Origin: Liriodendron chinense
Lineage: Eukaryota > Streptophyta > Magnoliopsida > Magnoliales > Magnoliaceae
Direction of reading: 5' to 3'
Length of the DNA: 64,000 nucleotides
NCBI GenBank assembly: GCA_003013855.2
Contig: PVNU02003915.1
Location: forward strand, 1 to 64,000
In this document: piece after piece, positions 1-10,800 of the stretch
How positions within the stretch are numbered: the stretch's first letter is position 1
Layout: the number at the start of each line of letters is the position of its first letter
The notes under the pieces: model-generated
Databases searched by the model: none
Seen by the model: only the letters and a program-made list of their open reading frames with translations
Told to the model about the DNA's origin: nothing
Program-made: the position numbers and the translations under genes

Positions 1-231
1 GAATCTTCTTCTTTTCTTTTCCTCTTCTCCTTGCTTCTTTCTTTCATCCTGTGACATTTGGTTCCTTGATCTTCAATGTGTGTAAAGTGCCATCTTAAAC
101 CTTAAATTAGTGAAATATCCATCTTATTCCTATAAACACAAAAACATGTATTCATTTAGACTTTAAACACGTAAACCATGCATAATATGTGATGATAAGG
201 GTTAGAATATGTATAAATTAGAGGCTCAACA
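1..231 (-). mobile_element. Truncated LTR, Athila-type (B/C family)
   Basis: Read on the minus strand, this piece begins TGTTGAGCC at 231. It resembles the first 260 bases of the solo LTR ending at 30859 and of the B LTRs (TGTTGAGCTC, then the AATTCATCACTCATTATGC-like block). The pyrimidine-rich stretch at 1-45 matches the C/T-rich block at 30600-30670. The rest of the LTR lies outside the window, so I cannot say whether it is solo or part of an element. It interrupts an antisense reading frame on its right side. Confidence 0.75.
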
Positions 232-765
232 GAGAGATCCTCTGGACTAGGCTCAGGGAGAGCAACGAAGGATTTGGGAGTGATGTTTTCAAAAAGAAAC
301 TTACAAATAGGATGCAAGTGAGCCGGAATGGTATAGACTCCAATCCTCGAAGGCTGGGTTACCACCATTTCAAAAGTGCTCACCTCGCAAGCAAAAGATT
401 GTTCTCGAGCAGGGGCTGACTCTAGAGCAGGAGCTAACAAGCGAGTTGTAATAGGCTCGCGACCCTCTTCACCCGAAGGGTTTCTTGGCCCTGCCTTGCC
501 ACCCCTTGGGGAGTTATTTACTATATCAATTACGGGATGGTCACGAGGACCAGTCGGAGGGGTCGCTGCCGTTTCCGCTTGGGGAGGATTATGCTGCTGT
601 GTGCCGCGAGCAGGCTCATCTGCTAGCACAGGCGAGCTGGAGGGACCAGCCGTTGTCTTCTTCTGCCTTTTCGATGCAGCTCCCTTCAGACGGGGCAGCA
701 CCCCCAGCACTCCCCTCTTCTCTCTGACATTCACCATTGCATCCTCCTCGGAGATAAGACTAGAG
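232..765 (-). pseudogene. Fragment of a Tat-type antisense ORF
   Basis: A minus-strand frame is open from about 765, with an ATG at 737, down to the LTR junction at 231, and reads on into LTR sequence. The product is rich in Pro, Ser, Gly, Lys and Arg. It has a basic KRQKK stretch near residue 25 and a VIDIV segment followed by charged residues. This composition resembles the low-complexity middle of the antisense proteins found in Tat-lineage retrotransposons, such as the K frame at 15712-16435, but no diagnostic domain is visible. The reverse LTR inserted after base 231 truncates it. Assignment is by composition and context only. Confidence 0.4.
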
Positions 766-1417
766 GCAGCTAGTGATCATACTATGCCAAAGTTATTCTC
801 AATGAAAATGATTGTAATACATTTATTTATATGATACTCTGGTATAGTAGGATGTTTGATACACATGATTTCCCACTATGTGCACTTAGCGTATTTCAAC
901 TCTTATTAAACTAAATTAATTGCAGAACCCAACATCTCTAAACCACAGTACCAAAATAACAGTTCTTCAAAAATTCTAACCATTACCTGTTTGGGAGTTT
1001 GAATTCGGAGCCCCCTAAATTTGAAATACCTTGGTTGTGTTTAACAACCTGGATTTGGAATCCTAATCCAAAAGTAGCTATGCATAGTATATTTACATTT
1101 GTTTGACTTTAATTATTAAATCAGCTTTAATATTCCTAATTAGTGTATGTATGTAATGTTTGACACAATGATTGTAGTAAGCTCGTTGAAATATATACTT
1201 TGGCCGAAAAAGATGAAATTCCAAGTCTCGGATGGGCCACAAGCATAGGATCACAACCAAGTGACTAACCAACAAATTTTTAACCATTGAATTACACGGA
1301 CAATGTTTAGACTGCAGATCATCCTATTGAAGTAATTTCAGTGATGTAGTTGATAATTTGATTGTTTTGGAATATCATCGGTGGACCACGTGCCCAGTAA
1401 AGTAGTAGCCTAGTAAC
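766..1417. other. Unassigned AT-rich DNA
   Basis: I see no gene, LTR terminus or tandem repeat here. The right edge ends in GTAAC (1413-1417), the base quintet flanking the 5' LTR of element J; no matching quintet is found at the other end of J. Confidence 0.5.
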
Positions 1418-1609
1418 TGTTGACACCCCACCTTCGGCTACGCTGTTGGTAGAGATAGCTGGATGAATGGAGGACCATACCCCCAAATCCCAAGTCCAAA
1501 CTCAGCCAAACTCACCCTTGTAAGCCCCATTCCATAGCCCATTTCAAGCCTGAACCCAGTCAACCCAGTCCTAAACACCACCCTGAAAAACCCCCCATAA
1601 AAAAGGCCA

Positions 1610-1745
1610 GTCAAAAAATCCTAAAAAAGTCAAACTCACTGAGTCAACCAGCTGAGTCAACCCGCTGAGTCAACCCGTCGAGTCAACCCGTCGAGTCAAA
1701 CCACCGAGTCGACCCGCTGAGTCAACTCACTGAGTCGACCAGCCA
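1610..1745 (+). repeat. U3 array of GAGTCAACCCG units
   Basis: Units of about 13-14 bases (GAGTCAACCCGCT and variants) are tandemly repeated, giving eight GTCAA cores and two GTCGAC variants within about 115 bases. GTCAA is the complement of TTGAC, the core of the W-box bound by WRKY factors. Several units also read TGAGTCA, a bZIP-type site. The array ends about 115 bp upstream of the TATA box, the position of a U3 enhancer. Binding is inference. Confidence 0.7.
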
Positions 1746-1861
1746 GTCCAACAACAGCCCCGAGGGAGCGACCGTACTCGCTGGAAACCGAGGAGCGGCC
1801 GTACGGGCGGCCCATAGCAGGCCGCCCGGACAAAATTACGCAAACTGCCACTCCTCGCTGC

Positions 1862-1869
1862 TATAAATA
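1862..1869 (+). promoter_or_regulatory. TATA box of J LTR
   Basis: TATAAATA lies in a GC-rich context, followed by a C-rich segment. It would start the genomic RNA of the element roughly 30 bases downstream. Confidence 0.75.
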
Positions 1870-2177
1870 CCCCCCTCCCCTTCTCATTTCAACATCCCTT
1901 CGAGTCCAAAGAAAGCCTGTCCGTTCGAGTGCCCTTCTCCACCCCTTAGCCCATTTTTCCACCAAGGAGAGCCCGAGTGAGGAGAGTCTAGCCCTGGTCC
2001 AGCCCAGCCTGACCACTGGTCCAAGCCTCCCAAGCCATTCAAGTCTTGATCCAGCCACTCGAAGCCAACCCTTGCGACACCTCCGTCCACTCAGCTACTC
2101 TTTTCCAGCATCATCTCATTTGCATCTAGCATAAGTGCAACATTTACTTTTCTTCCAACCCCCCTGCTTCACTGCAA

Positions 2178-2458
2178 ACACTTTGATTATTCAAACACAC
2201 CGCATGCATCTCGCATAAAGCACCTGTCAGTTCGAGCGTATGCTCTGGGCTTGCCCGTTGTTGGAACCTGCCCATCAGAAACTCTTACTGTTCAGACTTG
2301 CATTCACGTACATATCACTATAAGCACTTTGAATATTCAAGCACACAGCATGCATCATCTCGCATAAAGCACCTGTCAGTTCGAGCGTACGCTCTGGGCT
2401 TGCCCGTTGTTGGAACCTGCCCATCAGAAACTCTTACTGTTCAGACTCGCATTCATGC
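2178..2458 (+). repeat. Direct duplication in J LTR
   Basis: Two copies of about 130-150 bp, each containing CGCATAAAGCACCTGTCAG, start near 2178 and 2327. The CGCATAAAG landmark is at 2212 and 2361, a period of 149 including a 3-base indel. The duplication lies downstream of the TATA box, so it is part of the transcribed leader (R/U5). Confidence 0.85.
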
Positions 2459-2921
2459 ATCATGTCATCCATGAGAATATACGAGGATTAAACTAGACTT
2501 TCAAGTATCCGATCGATTCTGTGAAGTAGAGACCGTACTTCGGTACGGGCAGTGTGTGGGGTGCTTAACCTCTTCCCACCCTGTAACCATGATCCCTTAC
2601 CTTGAATCTCTGGCCGCAGATCAACAGGAGTCATTTTAGAGGAAAGGATCTTCAGATCCCCTTCTCTAACGTTTCTACGGGGTCTAGCCGACTGTAGATT
2701 CGAAGTAACTGGCTAGTGGCGACTCTGGTCTTATATAAACTCATTTAAACATATCCAGCTTAACACGACAACCAAACGAAGCCCTCGAGAACGAGGCAAG
2801 CCAGTGGCACAAACGGCGATTTCGCACTCACGCATCCTCATCTCCTTCTTTTCCGAAAGGAAAGGGAAAGGGAGAACGACGTCGTGTGGGAGCGCGGAAA
2901 AATCGGCGAGGGTCCACAGAA

Positions 2922-2939
2922 TGGCGACTCTGCTGGGGA
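2922..2939 (+). promoter_or_regulatory. Primer-binding site, tRNA-Arg type
   Basis: TGGCGACTCTGCTGGGGA is complementary to a tRNA 3' end of the form TCCCCAGNNGAGTCGCCA, as in plant tRNA-Arg(ACG). It starts three bases after the LTR end. tRNA-Arg priming is typical of Ogre/Tat elements and agrees with the second RNase H in pol. Confidence 0.8.
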
Positions 2940-3205
2940 GAAGCTAGTCCCACTAGTCGTGATCCGACTTGAAAAACAGAATCCTTCCCGTACTTGAAAG
3001 TCACTAATCCTCATACAATCTCATCTGCATAGCATTCTACCCAAACCCAAACAAAAAAAATAGAAAATTCCAAAATAAAAAAAATAGAAAATCCCAAAAC
3101 CCAAAAGAGTAGAGTACAGTCCTCACCATTGCGCCTCCTCGGGCTCAACGTACGCGGAGACAACTTCCCTTCCGCAGCATAATCCGCACTTGGGCTCAAC
3201 AAGCC

Positions 3206-5493
3206 ATGTCCGACCACGAAGAAGAAACTCATCACTTCCCTGCTCTTGAAATGACCGAAGCGCAACCTCCAGCGCAACAGCCCGTTGACAATACGCCAAT
3301 CATACAAGAATTGGCACAAGGAATGAGAGCAATGCAAGAAATGCTCTTGCAATTCATGCAAGCACAAGCCACCGCAGCAGCCAACAATCAAGTTGGCCCA
3401 GTTCAGCAATCTCAGCAACCATGCCGGGTCCTCCCGGCCTCCAGTTCAAATCAAGCACAACCATCGGAGTCTGCCCAAGACTACCGACAGCAGCCTTCTC
3501 AGCCCTTTGCTATGGGGCATCCTTCTCAATACCTTCCGGCATCAACGGGACCATCTCAGAGCATCCCGGTCGCAGGGACTTCCAGTCAGCTTCCAGTCAA
3601 TCTTGCAAACAACAATCTCAGTAGATCTCAGCACGTCCCCGCCGATGGGACACCTTTTCAATTTCAGCACGTCCCCACCGATGGGACACCTTTTCAATTT
3701 CAGCACATCCCCGCCGATGGGATTTCAATTCAATTTCCAGCAACAGGGACAGCATTGGCGAATGCCCACAATGGGGGTCAGTGTCAAGCCCACATCAATC
3801 AGCGGACAATGGCGAATACCCAACAAGGGGGTCACTTCCCAGCATCTCAGCCTCCTGCAAACAGGAGCACTTTTCAATTCCAGCACATCCCCGCCGATGG
3901 GATTCCAGTTAATTTCCAGCAATCTTCAATTCAGCAAAATCCAGTTGATTTTCAGCAATCTTTAGTTCAGCAATCTCCAGTTAATTTCCAGCAAGTTCCA
4001 GTTCAACCTTCAGTACAGTCTCCAGTTCAGTTACCATCATTTCAAGCACAAGTTCATCAGAATCCAGTCCAATCATCAAATCAACTTCAGCAACCCGCGG
4101 TTGCTTGTCAGCAAGCCCATAGGGTCGAAGACATCGACCACTATGCCGAAGAAGAACGTGCCTTACTCCAGGGGCACCAGTCGCTCGAACAGATCACTCA
4201 GGACTGGACGAGTTGCTGGAGCAGTTCCAGATCTTGCAAAATCAGCTTCAGCGACAACAAGGAATTGATCTACCTTCGACCAAGTTCAGAGACTTGTGTC
4301 CCTTCCCAGATGCTCAGGTACCTCAAAACTTTGAGGTTCCAAAATTCAAAAGATACGATGGCAGCGGTTGTCCCACAGCACATCTCAAAGCCTTCTGTGG
4401 AGAGCTGAGTGCAATCTCAGGAAATGAAGGGGCCCTCATACGTTTGTTCCAAAAGTCTCTGAAGGGCGACGCCCTAGATTGGTACACTTCACTGGACTGC
4501 CACCGCATCAGGACGTGGGAACAGCTCTCCCAGGCTTTCGTCGACAGATTTGCATACAATCTCAACATGGCACCCAGAAGAGCCGACCTCGCGGCTCTCA
4601 GGCAAAGGAATGATGAAACGCTATCAGCTTATGTGGGACGTTGGCGAGCTATGGCAGCCAGAATGCGGACACCCATCGACGACGAAGAACAAATCTCCAT
4701 GATTGTTCATTCAACATATCCAGGCATATCCGGATATCTCATCTCGCATCCATATGCGAATTTTTCACAATTGATCCGTGCTGGAGAGCAAGTCGAAGCA
4801 GGAATCCGTGCCGGGACAATCTCCCCATGGCCTCATCAAGCCACTCCAATCAAGAGGAACAGAGTGGAAGGAAGACCTATTGGGCACGGGAATGGAAACC
4901 GCAGTGGTTCTCCTCCCCGCCCAACAGAGGTAAACAACATCAACACCACTGCTCAAGGAAATCAACATGCTCCCCCACAGGGACGTCAACAGTATCAGCA
5001 GAATCAAGTTCAGCATCAGCCTCAGCAGTATCAGCCACAACCACCTCGACAACAGCAGCGGTTCAGAGGAAATGGCCAATACTCATACCAGAACAGGCAG
5101 AATTACAGGGAATCCAGGAAGTTCACTCCACTCAGTCAACCACTTAGTCAAATCATGACTACGCTGGTACAAAAGCAGTTACTCACTCTGATGACACCTA
5201 GGCCTCCTCCTTATCCTTTGCCACCAAACTACCGAGAAAATGAGTATTGCGCCTATCATCAAGGACGTGGTCACGCCACTGATCGATGCTATACTTTGAA
5301 GAATGCCATACAAGACCTGATTGATGACCGCAAGATCGTCATCTCGGTCCCTGGAACTTCTCCAGCAGCTTCCACCAACATCCTTCAGAATCCTCTGCCT
5401 CAGCATCCAACGGACCCCAGTTCGTCTCGTGGCCCTGCAGTCAATAGTATAGAAGAAGGGGACCATCTCGATCGCTTCTTCTCCCCCATCTAA
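3206..5493 (+). pseudogene. gag: gag of Tat/Ogre element J, frameshifted
   Basis: This is the structural capsid polyprotein. The frame opens at ATG 3206, about 265 bases after the primer site. It encodes a Gln/Pro-rich N-terminus containing four tandem QFQHxPADGxPF-like units (about residues 145-175 and again near 230). The reading shifts by one base near 4199-4203; the continuation runs in the other frame to a TAA at 5491-5493. The second part holds the retrotransposon gag core (W-x-x-L and R-T-W-E-Q-L-S-Q-A-F motifs, about 4330-4800) and a C-A-Y-H-x4-G-H-x4-C knuckle-like motif near 5245-5300. The Gln-rich linker at 4960-5080 matches Tat gags. The frameshift makes this copy unlikely to produce full Gag. 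Confidence 0.85.
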
Positions 5494-7590
5494 TCCATTC
5501 ATGCCTACACCTATGGGCCGACAAATCCTCCTCCGATCACGCAAGGGGCAAGTTCCTTTCCTCCTCCAGTCCTCGAGCTAGTAGTACTCGAAGGAGCACC
5601 TCCATATGATATACCAGTTGTTCAAGGGGCACCTTACAATCATTCAAGCTGGGAACCAGTTGTCCTGGAAGGAGCACAATCATACATCGAGCCCACATAC
5701 GAACCTGTCATCTTGCAAGGGGCAACTCCAGAACAATCCAATCCGCAATGGAAGGATTACACTCATCAGCAGCAAGAGCCCGTTGTCTTGGAAGGAGCTC
5801 TTCCAGTCAAGCCAGTCATATTGCAAGGGGCAAATCCCGGAGGCGTATCAATCATGCTACGACAGCTCGGACGAACAGAGAAACCTCCTGCCATATCAAG
5901 AGGACCAGTATTCATTCCATGGGAGCCTCCCGCCCCAGGAACAGTCAAGCCAGGACCACGACCTTATGTGGTCTATGAAGACAAGCCTCGATATTACCCC
6001 TTCAGCACAGGCAACAATGTAGTCCTCAAGGCAAAAGCTCCATACGAGGAAGATCTGGTACCCACACCAGCACCGTTGCAAGAACCGGTGGTCCTAGAAG
6101 GCAAAAGGGAGGAAAACTACAAAGAGGTTCCATGGCACTATCCAGAATGTGCGGAAGTGGGGAACATGAATCCCAATGGGCGTTGCATCCGAAGAGATAA
6201 TCAGAACAGAGGAGATCCCAAAGGCGCCCTTTCAAGCCTCGGCAACAAAAATGAAGCCGCATACGATGTGGCAACTCAGCTCAAATCAATCCATGCTCAA
6301 ATCTCAGTATGGGAGCTACTCTGCACATCTTGCATACACCGAGAAATGTTTGCCAAAACCTTGAACGATGCTCACGTCTCCTCTGATACGGCACCAGAGA
6401 TGATAACATTAATGATTGGACAACTCCTGGCTCCGCGCGCCATCACCTTCACAGATAACGAGTTGCCACCTGAAGGACGTGATCACAGGCGATCCCTCAA
6501 CATAGCCTTACGATACAAAGACCTCTGTGTTCCGCTGGTCCTTATCGATAATGGCTCAAGCTTAAATGTCTGCCCACTCAAGACTGCAGAACGTCTGGGA
6601 ATCAGTCCTTCTTCATTCCGACCCAGCACCATATGCGTCAGAGCATTCGACAACACCCGCCGATCAGTGGAAGGGGAGGTCGACATAGAGGTACAGATAG
6701 GTCCGGAAGTCTCCACCATCACATTCCAAATCCTGGATATATCAGCCTCTTTCAACATGCTGCTCGGACGACCTTGGCTGCACAAGGTTGGAGCTGTGCC
6801 GTCAACCCTGCATCAACGAGTGAAGTACATCTGTGGAAATCAAGTGATCTCTATCCACGCAGAGAAGGAGCTCATCATTCCCTCCAATGCTGCTACCACT
6901 GAACCAGACATCCCGGTCATTGATATCCAGCACTCTGAAGAAGACATCCCGTTTCACAGTTTCGAATTCGAGACTGTGAACTCTATCGCCAATCCAGAAC
7001 CGATAAGGGTGGACCGTGTCTTTTCACCGGCAGAGCGTCTGAGACTCAAATATCGAATGAAGAATCACTTCAAGTCCAGAAAGGTACCACTGATATATAA
7101 TCAACGCAAATGGGGACTCGGATACAAGACAACCTTCATGGACAAAAGAAGGAAGAAATTTCGGTGCTCACCCATCCAATTCGTCAAGCCAGGAGAACCT
7201 TGCAAAGATCCAGGAGGGAATCAACCGACTGCATTACACAAAGGCCTCCCGATGAGCCTAGTTTGGGCCAAGTGGCCCCCCATTCGATGGGATCAGATTC
7301 TCGAACCATCTAAGCCTCCAGATGAAGAAGGAGATGATGAAGACGAAGAAGGAAGTCAAATACAGCAGCTTCAGGACCAGGTTACCCTGACACCTGCTCC
7401 CAACCAAGGGCACAACCTGCCCACGTCAGCTTCAATCAGCCAGGGGCACAACCTGCCCACTTCAATCAGCCAGGGGCACAACCTGCCCACTTCAATCAGC
7501 AAGGGGCACAACTTGCCCATCTCAGCACCAATTAGCAAGGGGCACGACTTGCCCATCTCTGCAAAGTCAACTTCATCAATCATCAGCTAG
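5494..7590 (+). CDS. gag-pol linker and aspartic protease of element J
   Basis: The frame continues in phase with gag after the single TAA at 5491-5493 and stays open to TAG 7588-7590. The first third contains seven PVVLEGA/PVILQGA units (about 5570-6100). The central part is the retroviral-type aspartic protease: D-N-G-S-S around 6548, followed by hydrophobic segments and an L-L-G-R-P-W-L motif near 6760. The last part is acidic, then carries five GHNLP-type repeats (7405-7560). In Ogre/Tat elements protease cleaves the polyprotein and is expressed with pol. There is no independent start near the domain; expression presumably depended on gag readthrough or splicing. The Asn in DNGSS is a variant of the usual DTGSS or DSGSS. 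Confidence 0.8.
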   Translation, partial: SIHAYTYGPTNPPPITQGASSFPPPVLELVVLEGAPPYDIPVVQGAPYNHSSWEPVVLEGAQSYIEPTYEPVILQGATPEQSNPQWKDYTHQQQEPVVLEGALPVKPVILQGANPGGVSIMLRQLGRTEKPPAISRGPVFIPWEPPAPGTVKPGPRPYVVYEDKPRYYPFSTGNNVVLKAKAPYEEDLVPTPAPLQEPVVLEGKREENYKEVPWHYPECAEVGNMNPNGRCIRRDNQNRGDPKGALSSLGNKNEAAYDVATQLKSIHAQISVWELLCTSCIHREMFAKTLNDAHVSSDTAPEMITLMIGQLLAPRAITFTDNELPPEGRDHRRSLNIALRYKDLCVPLVLIDNGSSLNVCPLKTAERLGISPSSFRPSTICVRAFDNTRRSVEGEVDIEVQIGPEVSTITFQILDISASFNMLLGRPWLHKVGAVPSTLHQRVKYICGNQVISIHAEKELIIPSNAATTEPDIPVIDIQHSEEDIPFHSFEFETVNSIANPEPIRVDRVFSPAERLRLKYRMKNHFKSRKVPLIYNQRKWGLGYKTTFMDKRRKKFRCSPIQFVKPGEPCKDPGGNQPTALHKGLPMSLVWAKWPPIRWDQILEPSKPPDEEGDDEDEEGSQIQQLQDQVTLTPAPNQGHNLPTSASISQGHNLPTSISQGHNLPTSISKGHNLPISAPISKGHDLPISAKSTSSIIS

Positions 7591-7827
7591 GGGCAGAAGC
7601 AGCCCATCCATTGGACCAAGAAAGGGAAGTGGCCAGCCCTAGATTGGTCTGATGTCCAGATTCCAAACTTGTGTCTAGCTGTGGAACCAGACGAACTGCA
7701 ATGCGAGGTAAGTGACCCGGGAGAGACTAAGTATGACTCAGATCTCGAACCCGACCAGCAAGAAATCATGGTCATTGGGCCAGACTGTGATTCTTCGCCC
7801 GAATCATCAACCCCCACCTTTTCATGA
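7591..7827 (+). other. Pro-pol junction with splice-donor-like site
   Basis: The same frame is open from 7591 to a TGA at 7825-7827. It contains a perfect plant donor consensus, AG|GTAAGT, at 7706-7713. Ogre elements are known for an intron between protease and RT. In-phase acceptors here are weak (an AG at 7829-7830), and the stronger TTTCCATTTCAG ending at 8065 would shift phase, so splicing is unproven. Confidence 0.45.
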
Positions 7828-10800
7828 GAGGAAGTGTGGGGTCCTGAATGGTCATCTGTTCCCCTAACTTTTGAATCAGCCAAAGAGTCATCTGAGGGCT
7901 CTAGCTTCCAAAAAAACGCCTGTTTAAGCAGTGACCGGAACTTTGGAACAAGTTGGGCTCAATCATGGTCTGCAATGCCTACTTGTTCAAAGTCCCACGA
8001 ATTTCGAAAATCCAAAAAAATCAAAAACTTTCAAAAGCCAAAAACATCTAGTATTTCCATTTCAGAAAAATCTCAAAAACTAAAAAATATTTCTTTTCCT
8101 GCATTCAATAGTGTGCCAAGTTCGTCTAAAGAGTCGCATGAGTTTGAAGTCGAATCATATGATTTCGACATCGAATTAGACTCCGAGCTCATGGGTCTGG
8201 ACGAAGCTCGGGATGAGGAAGATGATGATCCAGCTCCCGAACTAGAGGATCTCCTCAAAAAGTTCGAATCTAAAGCCAATGTTGTAGCCGATGATTTCGA
8301 GATAGTAAACTTGGGGACGCCTGAGATCCCTAGGGAAGTACGCATTGGAAAATCGTTGCCACCTGAGATGAAACAGAAAATGATAGAGTTCCTAGCTCCA
8401 AGATTGTCCAACTTTGCGTTCTCATATGAAGACATGCCGGGGCTCGATGAAGAGCTCGTTGTACACCATCTGCCAACCAAGGCAGATATGAAGCCAGTGA
8501 AGCAGAAACTTCGAAGAATGAAGCCAGAATGGGCTCTGAAAGTCCGAGATGAAGTCATCAAACAATACAACGCGGGATTCTTGGTAGTCTCCAATTACCC
8601 TGAATGGCTCGCCAACATCGTACCAGTACCGAAGAAGGATGGCAAGGTTCGAATGTGCATCGACTTCCGAGATCTCAACAAAGCCAGTCCTAAAGATGAC
8701 TTCCCTTTGCCACATATCGACACTCTGGTAGACAACACCGCTGGATACAAAATCTTCTCATTCATGGACGGGTTCTCAGGTTACAATCAGATTAAGATGG
8801 CCGTCGAAGATCGTGAGAAGACAGCATTTATCACTCCCTGGGGAACCTTCTGTTACAGGGTAATGCCGTTCGGTCTGAAGAACGCAGGAGCAACATATCA
8901 GCGAGCAATGACAGCACTATTCCATGACATGATGAACAAGGAGCTTGAAGTATATGTGGACGACATGATCGTCAAATCTCGCACACTTGAAGGACACTTT
9001 GAAGATCTGAAGAAGTTATTCAACAGATTAGAAAAGTACAAGCTCCGTCTCAACCCTCAGAAATGTGTCTTCGGTGCAATGGGAGGTAAGCTCCTCGGCT
9101 TTATGGTGAGCGAGGATGGCATCAGGGTCGACGAGACCAAAACCAGAGCAATCATCGAGATGCCCCCTCCTAGAACAGAGAAAGAAATTCGTGGCTTCCT
9201 CGGCAGAATTCAATACATCAGTCGCTTCATCGCACAGCTCACACTTATCTGTGAGCCCATATTCAAGCTCCTTCGGAAGAACGTCCCAAAAGAATGGAAT
9301 GATGATTGCCAAGTCGCCTTCGACCGCATCAAGAAGTATCTCATGAATCCTCCAGTCCTAGTGCCGCCCACTCCTGGACGACCACTATTGTTATACATCT
9401 CGGTAGCAGCAGAAGCCATAGGCTGTGTCCTCGGTCAGCACGACGAGACCGGGAAGAAGGAACAAGCAATATACTATTTGAGTCGAAAGTTCACCGACTA
9501 CGAGACCAGGTATTCCCCGATCGAGAAGACTTGCCTCGCCCTAGTCTGGGCAACTCAGCGACTCCGTCAATACATGATTGCATTCCCTATTCTCCTTCTC
9601 GCTCACATGGATCCGCTCAAGTACCTGTTCGAGAAACCAGCACTCACTGGAAGGATACCTAAATGGCAGCTACTCCTGTCTGAGTTCGACATCACCTATG
9701 TCACTCAAAAGGCAATCAAGGGACAGGCCCTCGCCGATCATCTTGCGGCTCACTCTCTCCTGGACTATCAGCCGCTCAAGACATTCTTCCCTGATGAAGA
9801 TCTCTTGCTCATTGAAGAGGAAGAAAAGAAGAAAAAAGATGAGTGGACGTTATTCTTCGACGGCGCAGCAAATTCTAAAGGGAGCGGTATTGGAGCAATC
9901 CTCTACTCTCCAGATGATGTCCCTATTCCTATCTCGAGGCGCATCGCATTTGAGTGCACCAACAACATGGCAGAGTATGAAGCATGCATCGCTGGCTTAA
10001 GGGAAGCCATAATCTTGGGCGTCAAGAAGCTACGAGTATTTGGAGACTCACAGCTTATCATCAATCAGACCAATGACGAATGGAAGACCAAGGATGAGAA
10101 GTTGATACCATATCATGTGTATCTTGACAATCTGATCGAAGAATTCAAGGAAATCACCTTCTCATACATGCCCAGAGCCAAGAACCAGTTTGCAGATGCT
10201 CTCGCCACGCTCGCATCAATGCTCGAGATCCCAAAAGGAGCTTCAGAATGGGAGCTCACAGTCGAAATTCAAGAAGAACCTGCTTTTTGCCTGCAAATAG
10301 AAGAAGCCGAAGCTGTCCCTGACAAACCCTGGTATGCCGACATCAAGCAATATCTCGAAACCCAGGAGTATCCAGAATCAGCAACAGCAACAGATCGCCG
10401 AACCATCCAACGTTTGGCCGGCCAGTTCACCATCAGTGGCGAAGTTCTCTACAAGCGATCCTATAATCACATCCTCCTTCGATGCGTCGATGAGGCAGAA
10501 GCTGCAAAGATCATGAAAGAAATACACGAAGGAATCTGTGGCCCTCACATGAATGGGCACATGATGGCAAAGAAGATTCTACGACTTGGCTACTATTGGC
10601 TCACCATGGAGACAGACTGTTGCCAGCACGTCAGAAAATGCTTCAAGTGTCAGGAGCATGCGAATCAAATTCATGCCCCATCATCAGAGTTATACAACCT
10701 GACCACCCCCTGGCCCTTCTCCATGTGGGGACTCGACATCATCAGCAAGATCAGTCCCAAAGCATCAAACGGTCATGAGTACATACTTGTGGCAGTCGAC

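Larger units (their letters stand above)
1418..2918 (+). mobile_element. 5' LTR of Tat/Ogre element J
   Basis: The LTR begins TGTTGACACCCCACC and ends CCACA just before a tRNA-Arg primer site. Its length is 1501 bp. It holds a repeat array at 1610-1745, a TATA box at 1862-1869 and a roughly 150-bp direct duplication at 2178-2458. The start TGTNGACACCCC recurs in the related LTR remnant at 60129. No copy of this LTR is found downstream of the coding region, so the element lacks its own 3' LTR in this window. Confidence 0.85.

Noticed and set aside
376..834. 152-codon plus frame
   Set aside because: Shadow of the minus-strand antisense ORF fragment; it has no domain.
2922..2939. tRNA gene ends at primer sites (also 20274, 26640)
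   Set aside because: Only 18 bases match a tRNA 3' end; no cloverleaf is present.
7708..8065. Intron from GTAAGT to TTTCCATTTCAG
   Set aside because: Both borders are good, but removal of 358 bases would break phase with pol.
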